Assembly: GCA_934526185.1 (NCBI GenBank)
Contig: CAKTAA010000038.1
Location: forward strand, 1 to 21,569
Origin: an uncultured Eubacteriales bacterium
Lineage (GTDB): Bacteria > Bacillota > Clostridia > Oscillospirales > CAG-272
Length of the DNA: 21,569 nt
Direction: 5' to 3'
Shown here piece after piece: positions 14,300 to 20,485 of this stretch. A model generated the notes under the pieces. That model was given only the letters and a program-made list of their open reading frames with translations. It was not told the DNA's origin and ran no database searches. Position 1 is the first letter of the stretch, and each line of letters opens with the position of its first letter. Position numbers and translations under genes: made by a program.

Positions 14300-14859
14300 T
14301 GCTTGTCGCTCCATTCGCTTCGTAAGATCGAATACATACAGGCGTCGGCGATTCCTTTATTTGTGAAATCAGCCTGACGCTTTGTGCCTTCATATACCAT
14401 ACCGCACTTTTTCATCATACCTCCGGATCTCGGATTGTCCGGATCATGCTGCGACTCGATGCGGTTGATTCCGATTTGTGTGAAGAAAAATTTTATAACT
14501 GCCGCGAGCGATTCACTCATATATCCCTGATGCCACCATGCTTTTCCGAGACAGTATCCGATATGCACCATCGAAGTCCTGTCGTCATGGCCGACGGCGG
14601 AAATAGATCCGACAGGATCACCAATATCATCCGGCACAATCGCCCAGTGATAAAAATCGCTGTGTGAGTAATCGGATATCCACCTGTCAAGCACCTGCAT
14701 TGTCATTCTGATATGGGGATGTGCAGGCCATCTTAAAAATTTCGTCACCTCCGGGTTGTTTGCCCAGTTGCTATAAACCGCCGGCACATCGTCCGGTGTG
14801 AAGCGCCGCAGCGTCAGGCGCGGCGTTTTGATTGTCTGTGTTCCTTTATGAATTGGCAT
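14296..14859 (-). CDS. GNAT acetyltransferase (RimJ/RimL-like)
   Basis: A 187-aa Acetyltransf_3 protein: IKTPRLTLRRFTPDDVPAVY, then the acetyl-CoA-binding region HIGYCLGKAWWHQGYMSESL, and DPDNPRSGGMMKKCGMVYEG, the family's signature where N and G-rich residues precede the last strands. ATG 14859 is chosen (GGGGAG 9 bases upstream, conserved start MPIHKGTQTIKTPRL); the frame runs 33 codons further but inside the nucleosidase gene. It overlaps the nucleosidase end by 14 bases, and its own stop overlaps the next start (ATGA). It is related to, but not a close copy of, the RimL-like protein at 13475-14050. The substrate is unknown. Confidence 0.87.
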   Translation of the reverse strand: MPIHKGTQTIKTPRLTLRRFTPDDVPAVYSNWANNPEVTKFLRWPAHPHIRMTMQVLDRWISDYSHSDFYHWAIVPDDIGDPVGSISAVGHDDRTSMVHIGYCLGKAWWHQGYMSESLAAVIKFFFTQIGINRIESQHDPDNPRSGGMMKKCGMVYEGTKRQADFTNKGIADACMYSILRSEWSDKQ

Positions 14860-15563
14860 TGCGGTCACTCCCCTTCGATAATTCATCAAGCAAGGCAAGC
14901 GTAATATCTTTCGATATTTCTGATGCCGACTTGCAGTTTGCCTTAAGATTGACTTCACCGCTGTGAATTACCGTATCTGTTATGGCGCGGACGGCGATGA
15001 ACGGGATATTGTTTATATAACAAACGTGAGCTATGCTTCCGGTTTCCATATCAACCGACAAAGGCTGGAGCCTTGCATTGATTTCATCCCGCCCGCTGTC
15101 GGTTATAAATGTTTCGCCCGTGACCATGCGGCCAAAGTGGATAGTATGTATATTCTGACACTTTATAACAGCCGATTTTGCCGCACACAGCATTGTTTTG
15201 TCCGCTCTGAAAAATTCATCCGGCATCCATGGGTGGTAGTCCGTTAGAATTTCCGGATTTACATCGTGATAGGCGACCTCGGTTGCGATAACCGTATCGA
15301 GAATGGTTACCCTTGTGTCCATCCCGCCGGCAGTTCCTGCGTTGATCATTGCACCAACGCCGTAACTGTCGATCAATATCTGCGCTGCCGCCGCCGCGTT
15401 GACCTTGCATACGCCGCAATACAAAGCTACGACAGCGAGCGGTTTCGTTTATGAATCCGCTGTGAAATGTCAACATGGCTTTTTCGGTTACCGTATCGTT
15501 TTTTATGTGCGTGAGAAACGGAGCAAGCTCTGTGTCAGACGCGCAGAGGATTCCTATCTTCAA
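14846..15563 (-). pseudogene. 5'-methylthioadenosine/S-adenosylhomocysteine nucleosidase, frameshifted
   Basis: Two overlapping frames together make a full MTA/SAH nucleosidase of about 238 aa (family ~230). This enzyme splits adenine from MTA or SAH, removing the product that inhibits methyltransferases. The first 40 residues (KIGILCASDTELAPF to GFINE) are in one frame. From PLAVVALYCGVCKVNAAAAA onward the protein is in another, so one extra base lies near 15443-15445 (the GAAACC stretch on the minus strand). With the TTG start at 15563 the catalytic residues fall at E12, E173 (VDMETG) and D196 (AITD), matching E. coli E12, E174 and D197. This supports both the start and the join. It overlaps the upstream GNAT by 29 bases. 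All key residues survive, so this is either a very recent lesion, a sequencing error, or recoding; no slippery site is visible. Confidence 0.85.
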
Positions 15564-16086
15564 TCGAATCACCCCATTCCATGAATCCTGCCGTAAACGG
15601 CAGATGATCGAATTTTTTCGCGCCTGTGTGAACAAATCCGTCGGCTGCATACCAGTTTTTGAGTACAGAGCTTTCATCAATAATACCGATTGTTATTTTT
15701 CGTCCGCCGAATTTGCGAACCTTTTCTTTTGCGTGATCAAGCAGCAGCTTGCCATATCCCTTGTGACGGTATTCAGGGAGCACCGCGAGATTGTGAAGCT
15801 CATAGGTTTCATCCTCTTCTTTGGACAGCGCAGCATACCCGACCATTATCCCTCTCTCATACAAGCCGAACATGTACCAGCCCCAGCTCATCTGCGTCTC
15901 CAGATATTCAATCGGCATAAAACTTGTGTGCTTCGGGCAGTTTTTGCGCGTCAGTCCGAATTCCTCTGCAACGGTGGCAAATCCGCGGTGAACAATGTCC
16001 AGCGCGGTGGGAAGCTGTTCCGCCCGAATCGGGAAAACTCCTTTGATGAGCTTTTCGGCGTCTACGAGTGTCAGCTTGTCATTCAT
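15535..16086 (-). CDS. GNAT acetyltransferase
   Basis: A 183-aa GNAT-fold protein. Motif A is LHNLAVLPEYRHKGYGKLLLDHA with the RxxGxG acetyl-CoA loop (RHKGYG), followed by ITIGIIDESSVLKNWYAADGF, where the late Tyr is the usual general acid. ATG 16086 (or GTG 16089) is taken as start, with only a weak ACGGG upstream. The first ~10 residues, MNDKLTLVDAE, look like the end of the upstream GNAT gene, which is in the same frame and separated by a single TGA. The two may once have been, or may still be, one tandem-GNAT protein. The substrate is unknown. The gene overlaps the nucleosidase start. Confidence 0.8.
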   Translation of the reverse strand: MNDKLTLVDAEKLIKGVFPIRAEQLPTALDIVHRGFATVAEEFGLTRKNCPKHTSFMPIEYLETQMSWGWYMFGLYERGIMVGYAALSKEEDETYELHNLAVLPEYRHKGYGKLLLDHAKEKVRKFGGRKITIGIIDESSVLKNWYAADGFVHTGAKKFDHLPFTAGFMEWGDSIEDRNPLRV

Positions 16087-16092
16087 CACCCG

Positions 16093-16506
16093 TCATGAAC
16101 CGGTATCCACATATCCACAGCCTTCATAGCACCGTCTGTTCGCTGTCTGATCTTCCGGATAATCGAGAAACCATCGCTTTGCATCCGGATAGAACTTTTC
16201 GCACAGACGGATTGCACTTTGCGCAATGCCGCGGCGCTGCATTTGCGGCAAGATGTAAATCCGCGCAAGATAATATTCATCGTTTCCGCGGTCAAAAACC
16301 GTGATGCCGCCGGCAAGAGCACCGTCCGCATAAATTTTATATACATGATGGTCGCGCTTAAACCAGCGTTCAAATTCTTCAGCTCCGCGCAAATACGGGC
16401 TTGTATCATCATTATATAATTGGTAGAGTCTCTCAAAGGCTTGCTTTTGGATGCTTACAAGCTGACTTACATCTTCCATTGCAGCTTTTTCAACTATTAT
16501 ATTCAT
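16093..16506 (-). CDS. GNAT acetyltransferase, ended by an in-frame TGA
   Basis: A 137-aa GNAT protein starting MNIIVEKAAMEDVSQLVSIQ. Motif A is LARIYILPQMQRRGIAQSAI with the RRGIA acetyl-CoA loop; the late tyrosine region is CYEGCGYVDTG. ATG 16506 has AAAGG about 10 bases upstream and lies 4 bases after the methyltransferase stop; codons above it lie inside the methyltransferase. Related GNATs continue after YxDTG with a segment like RVxNDKLTLV. Here that segment (RVMNDKLTLV) is present in frame but after a TGA at 16095-16093. The protein therefore lacks its last beta strand unless the TGA is read through. Neighbours suggest a role together with the methyltransferase. Confidence 0.78.
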   Translation of the reverse strand: MNIIVEKAAMEDVSQLVSIQKQAFERLYQLYNDDTSPYLRGAEEFERWFKRDHHVYKIYADGALAGGITVFDRGNDEYYLARIYILPQMQRRGIAQSAIRLCEKFYPDAKRWFLDYPEDQTANRRCYEGCGYVDTGS

Positions 16507-16510
16507 TGTC

Positions 16511-17299
16511 TTATACCTTTCTGAAAATATCGAGCATATGGTGCGTTGCACCCACCATTTCCGGACGTTCACATACGGAAAAGTGATAGCGGAGGTAAAG
16601 TTCAAAGGTTTCGTCGTCCATCGCATCGATCGTGTCCCTGATAAAATTTGTCGCCATGTCCGTACCGATATAATGCAGGCGGCTGACATTGAAATGTGCC
16701 ATCAGCTCGTCAATCTCGGATTTGGTATAAAGTTCAAATACTTCCTTTGGCGTGGATGCGCATTTGAAGGTCACGGGATCGATCATGCCCTCTTCCATGT
16801 AGGAGCGTATATTCCCGCGTACAAAGCAAAACTGAATCACTGACGCGTCGTTATTGCAATAAGCCGTAAATACAATACCGCCTTTTTTTGTGACACGTAT
16901 CGCCTCGGAGAGGGCTTTAAGCTGATTCTCCTTTGTGTAAAGATGATACATCGGACCGAGCAGCAGCGTAATATCATAAGTGTTGCCCGAGTATTCTGAC
17001 AAATTCAGCGCGTTGCCCTGCCTGATTGTGATTGTTTCACCGGGTACGGTATTCCGTCTGAAAACCTCAATATTGCATTCACACAGCTCTACTGCATCCA
17101 CCACATAACCGTTCTGCGCAAAATAATGCGAATATCTGCCCGTACCTGCGCCTATTTCAAGAATTTTCATGCCTTCACGCAAATATTTTTCCACATAGCG
17201 GACAGTAGTAAGAAATTCCACGCTTCCGTGACGGGAAAGAAGCCGACCGTCCTCACCGCCTCTTTCATAATATTGCTTGATGTATTCGTTGGTTTCCAT
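16511..17299 (-). CDS. Class I SAM-dependent methyltransferase, first gene of an attenuated operon
   Basis: A 262-aa protein. Motif I is MKILEIGAGTGRYSHYFAQN (residues ~42-61), followed by VDAVELCECNIEVF (acidic end of strand 2), ITIRQGNALNLSEY (motif II region) and YDITLLLGPMYHLYTKENQL (motif III/substrate side). It belongs to the Methyltransf_11/25 class; the target could be a small molecule, a drug or RNA. ATG 17299 has AAGGAGG 9 bases upstream; the frame runs back 15 more codons through the leader terminator, which is not plausible coding. It is the first gene behind a leader peptide and terminator. The SAH nucleosidase gene in the same operon would recycle its by-product. Confidence 0.85.
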   Translation of the reverse strand: METNEYIKQYYERGGEDGRLLSRHGSVEFLTTVRYVEKYLREGMKILEIGAGTGRYSHYFAQNGYVVDAVELCECNIEVFRRNTVPGETITIRQGNALNLSEYSGNTYDITLLLGPMYHLYTKENQLKALSEAIRVTKKGGIVFTAYCNNDASVIQFCFVRGNIRSYMEEGMIDPVTFKCASTPKEVFELYTKSEIDELMAHFNVSRLHYIGTDMATNFIRDTIDAMDDETFELYLRYHFSVCERPEMVGATHHMLDIFRKV

Positions 17300-17321
17300 G
17301 TTGCCGTCCTCCTTGAAAATA

Positions 17322-17355
17322 TAAAAAAGGTGTAAGCTTTTCATAAGCTTACACC
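17322..17355 (-). terminator. Leader (attenuator) terminator before the methyltransferase operon
   Basis: On the minus strand GGTGTAAGCTT (17355-17345) pairs perfectly with AAGCTTACACC (17339-17329) around a 5-base loop and is followed by TTTTTTAT. The T-run ends only ~10 bases before the AAGGAGG of the methyltransferase gene. With the promoter at 17524-17552 and a short peptide between, it forms a transcription attenuator. Confidence 0.88.
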
Positions 17356-17389
17356 GCCGTAATCAGTAATGAAATTCAAGGTAATTATA

Positions 17390-17494
17390 TTACCTCAACT
17401 GAACACAACAGCTAAGCCCGTCGCCATCCCAATATCTGGTATTAGCTCCGCGCATAGAGGCCGTATTCATGTTAGAGATAATATAACAAATCAC
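17390..17494 (-). CDS. Leader peptide (34 aa) of the methyltransferase/GNAT operon
   Basis: GTG 17494 with GCGGGGG 7 bases upstream starts a 34-codon frame: MICYIISNMNTASMRGAN, then TRYWDGDGLSCCVQLR, stop TAA 17392-17390. It lies between a consensus promoter and an intrinsic terminator. The stop codon sits in a 7-bp hairpin (AGGTAAT/ATTACCT, 17395-17379). The segments AGCTAA (17447-17442) and TTAGCT (17415-17410) inside the coding region can pair with each other. GCTTA in the second could instead pair with TAAGC of the terminator's 5' arm, so ribosome position could decide between termination and read-through. Internal ATGs at 17470 and 17455 are alternative starts. No family was recognised; coding status is inferred from architecture. 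Confidence 0.6.
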   Translation of the reverse strand: MICYIISNMNTASMRGANTRYWDGDGLSCCVQLR

Positions 17495-17523
17495 GCTATA
17501 ACCCCCGCAGGTAAATTTGAAAT

Positions 17524-17552
17524 AGTATAGCATAGAATTTCGAGCCTGTCAA
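17524..17552 (-). promoter_or_regulatory. Promoter of the attenuated methyltransferase/GNAT operon
   Basis: On the minus strand TTGACA (17552-17547) and TATACT (17529-17524) are separated by exactly 17 bases. Transcription should start near 17517, giving a leader of about 218 bases before the methyltransferase ATG at 17299. Confidence 0.88.
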
Positions 17553-17684
17553 TATTTTTTTGGAAACCGGTGGATGGGAATTGTTAGAGACAGCAAATAC
17601 TGCTTTAGTTTGTGATATGTACAGGTATGATAGCGCTGCATCTTCCTTTTTTATGATTCTAAGTTGGTATCAAACCTTATAAAA

Positions 17685-17900
17685 TCAACACTTTGCCTCA
17701 CGTTCGTTTTTCTCAATGGAATCAAAATCATAAAAATGCTGTCTTTTTATATGCCGAATTTCGTGTTCATATGCCCTTTTCTGCTCATCTGCAGATAAAC
17801 GTGAATTGATATACACATTATAATTGCCATCTGCATCGACGACGGTGACTCCGTTGACAGTGGAGGGCAGTTCAATCAATCTGCTGATGATATCGTCCAA
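17685..17900 (-). CDS. Small ImmA/IrrE-like metallopeptidase-family protein
   Basis: A 71-aa protein starting at TTG 17900 (AAAGGA about 11 bases upstream). It holds YNVYINSRLSADEQKRAYEH followed by EIRHIKRQHF: a HEIRH motif in the HExxH position, typical of the short ImmA/IrrE-type proteins encoded next to phage or ICE repressors. In full-length ImmA, this zinc protease cleaves the partner repressor to induce the element. Here the protein is only 71 aa and may be a minimal or degenerate form. It lies 2 bases after the XRE repressor gene, the standard order for such pairs. No clear terminator follows. Confidence 0.7.
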   Translation of the reverse strand: MDDIISRLIELPSTVNGVTVVDADGNYNVYINSRLSADEQKRAYEHEIRHIKRQHFYDFDSIEKNEREAKC

Positions 17901-17902
17901 AG

Positions 17903-18289
17903 CTACGCATCCTTTCTGAGCGCACTGATAATGCGAACCGTTTTTTCCACATCTTCCTTTGTGGCATTTTTGGCCAGACTAAACAGCATTCGCATCTCAG
18001 ATCTGTTTTTTAATTCATCGAGATAGGCAAGCAGCTCGTCGTCCTCCTCCGTGCTCGCCCTCAGACTCCACCCGAGAAGGTACTCCGGCGTGGTTTCCAG
18101 TCCTCTGGCAAGCGTTTCGAGATTTTTGAGCGGTATGCTGGCAATCGCACCCGTCTCGTAACGCTGCAGGGTTGATTTGCTTAAGCCGGTTCTGCCGGCA
18201 AGCTCCTGATAACTGAGGTGCAGCGCAGCACGCCGTTTTCTTATCCTTTCCGCAATGCTTTTCATATTGTTTTCCTGTAATTCTGACAT
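17903..18289 (-). CDS. XRE-family phage-type repressor
   Basis: A 128-aa protein. Residues ~10-62 form a Cro/C1-type helix-turn-helix: IAERIRKRRAALHLSYQELA, GRTGLSKSTLQRYETG, then LETLARGLETTPEYLLGW. The acidic/helical C-terminal part probably dimerises. ATG 18289 has AAAGGA 8 bases upstream. It forms a two-gene unit with the ImmA-like gene and is divergent from the small gene at 18568. The pair looks like the immunity module of a prophage or integrative element, but no integrase or structural genes are nearby, so it is probably domesticated or a remnant. Confidence 0.85.
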   Translation of the reverse strand: MSELQENNMKSIAERIRKRRAALHLSYQELAGRTGLSKSTLQRYETGAIASIPLKNLETLARGLETTPEYLLGWSLRASTEEDDELLAYLDELKNRSEMRMLFSLAKNATKEDVEKTVRIISALRKDA

Positions 18290-18426
18290 GTTCCATATCC
18301 TTTCTTTTCATTGTTATTTAAATTATGCAATAAAGTCAAAATCAACTACATACCGTCATTCTGAACGGCGTTTTATGCCGAACACAGCTTGTACCTATTT
18401 CTGTCTAAAATCCATTTGGCTGTTAC

Positions 18427-18462
18427 TGTGACTATTCTATCACAAACGGCTCATAAATGCAA
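18427..18462 (-). promoter_or_regulatory. Promoter and operator candidate of the XRE gene
   Basis: On the minus strand TTGCAT (18462-18457) and TAGAAT (18439-18434) have a 17-base spacer. The inverted repeat TGTGA-N8-TCACA (18427-18444) overlaps the -10 box, a good site for self-repression. The leader to ATG 18289 would be about 140 bases and includes a small CGGC/GCCG hairpin. Confidence 0.55.
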
Positions 18463-18501
18463 CAGTAATTTGAAAAAATAAAATAATTCATATAAAAAAT
18501 A

Positions 18502-18530
18502 TTGACATATACTATTAAATATGGTATAAT
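18502..18530 (+). promoter_or_regulatory. Consensus promoter of the 54-aa small gene
   Basis: TTGACA (18502-18507) and TATAAT (18525-18530) are separated by exactly 17 bases. It faces away from the XRE promoter, with about 40 bases between them. Confidence 0.9.
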
Positions 18531-18567
18531 TAAAACATCCGTAAAGAAGCAGAAAGGAGGATGGGAA

Positions 18568-18732
18568 ATGTTTCTGGACGAAGATGAAATGCAGCTTTTG
18601 CATCTGCCGGCTGAAGACGATGTCGAAGCGTTGCTGCAATGGTATGAAAAAGCGGAAGAATTCCGTTTTGATCTGGAACTGAAGCTTGAGGAAGCGAAAG
18701 AACGACTGGCAAGCGAGAACATATATATGTAA
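18568..18732 (+). CDS. Small acidic helical protein (54 aa), unknown function
   Basis: MFLDEDEMQLLHLPAEDDVE begins a 54-aa protein that is strongly acidic and predicted all-helical, with an amphipathic C-terminal helix (FRFDLELKLEEAKERLASE) likely to form a coiled coil. AAAGGAGG lies 7 bases before ATG 18568, and a perfect promoter lies 38 bases upstream, so expression is likely real. It is divergent from an XRE/ImmA pair, the position where phages and integrative elements put the first repressed gene. No family is recognised; it could be an antirepressor-like or adaptor protein. No terminator is evident directly after it. Confidence 0.75.
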   Translation: MFLDEDEMQLLHLPAEDDVEALLQWYEKAEEFRFDLELKLEEAKERLASENIYM

Positions 18733-19090
18733 AAAATGCGAGGCGTCTGCAGCTTTATTCGCAGAATCAAACGTTCAGCATATGTAAAAGACGGAAACAC
18801 AGCGGCCGCATCTAACAAAATTTAAATTTTTCCTGCGTAGACCGTAATGAAAGGAAAAGTCATCGCTTGGAAGCTCTTGTTTGCAGAGAGCATCCTTTGG
18901 TTTCTCCCCTCATCGTTCAGAATATTACGAATTCGGTTTTGACAGTAGAATAATTTATGCAAAAAAAACTACAGGTCTAAATAAATGCTTTATTTATAAT
19001 CGGATTTGTGATACAATATCAAAGTCGCACAGTTTTAAATAAATACACCAATAATAAATGGATCTGGATATTTATTTTTAACGTCTTAAA
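18733..19090. other. Intergenic stretch before the metallophosphoesterase gene
   Basis: About 350 bases without a supported gene. A 28-codon frame at 18736-18822 (MRGVCSFIRRIKRSAYVKDG start) has no ribosome site. GATACAAT near 19011-19018 could be an extended -10 of the next gene, but the -35 is poor. No terminator-like hairpin was found. Confidence 0.4.
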
Positions 19091-19108
19091 ATGAGGGAGG
19101 AATCTCAA

Positions 19109-20200
19109 ATGCTTAAAACTGCTCCGGCTGTATTTGCTGTAGGAAATGATTATCAGATCATGACTCTGGTAGAGAAAGAGTCGCTTTTCTGGATCAAGGT
19201 AGGAAGTAAAAATTATTATGATGAGTCAAACGGTATTATGAATTCGTTATCAGAGCTTCACCGAGTAACCATTCCGATGAAAGAGCTGGAGAATGCCGGA
19301 GAATATACAGTATGCGTCAAACCCATTATTGAACGTAAACCCTATTTTACCGAAACCGATGAAATCGTTGAAAAGTCATTCAAATTCTATCCGGTTCCGG
19401 AGAAAAATATTAGAGCATATCACATTGCCGATGCACATAATAAAATTTCTCAGCCTGTAAAGGCAGCAAATACTTTTGGCAGAATAGATATGCTAATTCT
19501 TAACGGCGATATTCTGGATCATAGCGGCGATCCCAGTAAGTTTTCTAATATTTACGAGCTTTGTTCTGTGTTAACTGGGGGGAGCATTCCCGTAGTTTTT
19601 TCTCGCGGCAATCATGATATGAGAGGAAGATTTGCCGAGAAATTTGCTGAGTACACCCCGAATCAGCACGGAAATACCTTTTATTCTTTCAGACTTGGAA
19701 ACATTTGGGGGCTTCTTATTGACTGTGGCGAGGATAAAGACGATGATTGTTCAGAATATGGTTTTACAGTAGCCTGCCATGCTTTTAGAGAGCGTCAGTC
19801 ATTATTTATGAAAAAAATCATTTCAGAGGCCGCAAAGGAATACGCTGCGGAAGGTGTAAAGATCAGGCTTGTTATTTCACATAATCCCTTTACTGAGAAG
19901 GATTCTGCTCCGTTTGATATTGAAGAAGAGATATTCTGCGAATGGTCAGAGCTATTAAGAGAGCATATTAAGCCAGATCTCATGATCTGCGGACATACCC
20001 ATCAAATTGATATTAGATATCCGGGAAGTGAAAAAGATACTTACGGACAGGCATGCCCGGTAATAGTGGCTTCCCAGCCGGGTGAGGGGTATTTTTCCGG
20101 CTGTGGATTCATATTCGGTGATTCAGAGGCGGAAGTGGTTCGAACCGACAGCGATGGTCAGATACTTTTCTCAAAAATCATACAGTATGCCAATCAATAA
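19109..20200 (+). CDS. Calcineurin-like metallophosphoesterase with N-terminal beta domain
   Basis: A 363-aa protein with all five metallophosphoesterase blocks: DAH (HIADAHN), GDxxD (NGDILDH), GNHD (SRGNHDMR), the single His (VISHNPF) and GHTH (CGHTHQ). These bind two metal ions and hydrolyse phosphate esters. The first ~110 residues are a beta-rich domain (EYTVCVKPIIERKPYFTETD) like the fibronectin-type domain that precedes some purple-acid-phosphatase-like enzymes. There is no signal peptide, so it probably acts in the cytoplasm; the substrate is unknown. ATG 19109 is chosen (GGGAGGAA 8 bases upstream) rather than 19091, which overlaps the ribosome site. It is a one-gene unit followed by a strong terminator. 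Confidence 0.88.
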   Translation: MLKTAPAVFAVGNDYQIMTLVEKESLFWIKVGSKNYYDESNGIMNSLSELHRVTIPMKELENAGEYTVCVKPIIERKPYFTETDEIVEKSFKFYPVPEKNIRAYHIADAHNKISQPVKAANTFGRIDMLILNGDILDHSGDPSKFSNIYELCSVLTGGSIPVVFSRGNHDMRGRFAEKFAEYTPNQHGNTFYSFRLGNIWGLLIDCGEDKDDDCSEYGFTVACHAFRERQSLFMKKIISEAAKEYAAEGVKIRLVISHNPFTEKDSAPFDIEEEIFCEWSELLREHIKPDLMICGHTHQIDIRYPGSEKDTYGQACPVIVASQPGEGYFSGCGFIFGDSEAEVVRTDSDGQILFSKIIQYANQ

Positions 20201-20288
20201 AAAGACAATGCAACGAAAATTTTTTTGAACCGTTAGGCTGAAAAAACTTTGCGATATGTGTAAGGTGCCTTTCTTATTATAACAAAAG

Positions 20289-20334
20289 CAAGATGACACC
20301 CGTCTTATAGACGGGTGTCATCTTGTTTTTTTTT
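20289..20334 (+). terminator. Strong terminator of the metallophosphoesterase gene
   Basis: CAAGATGACACCCGTC (20289-20304) pairs perfectly with 20310-20325 around TTATA (16-bp stem), followed by nine T residues. Confidence 0.95.
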
Positions 20335-20485
20335 CAGTGGTAGTGCAATCTACCGCTAAGACGCCTCCATGACGGGGCCACGCACCTTATTGAATGTGCA
20401 ATATAGCTTTTTGTCAAGTCTCTTTCACCGGAAGCCGGATTATTGGGAGAGTGCCCGTGCTCACAGCGGACTATACTGACCGGTT

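Noticed and set aside
15475..16098. 207-codon plus-strand frame opposite the GNAT and nucleosidase genes
   Set aside because: Antisense shadow of GNAT coding sequence; no ribosome site or domain.
18427..18444. TGTGA-N8-TCACA as a CRP/FNR-type binding site
   Set aside because: The spacer is 8 rather than 6 bases and the position fits autoregulation by the XRE protein better; no CRP-like gene is in the window.
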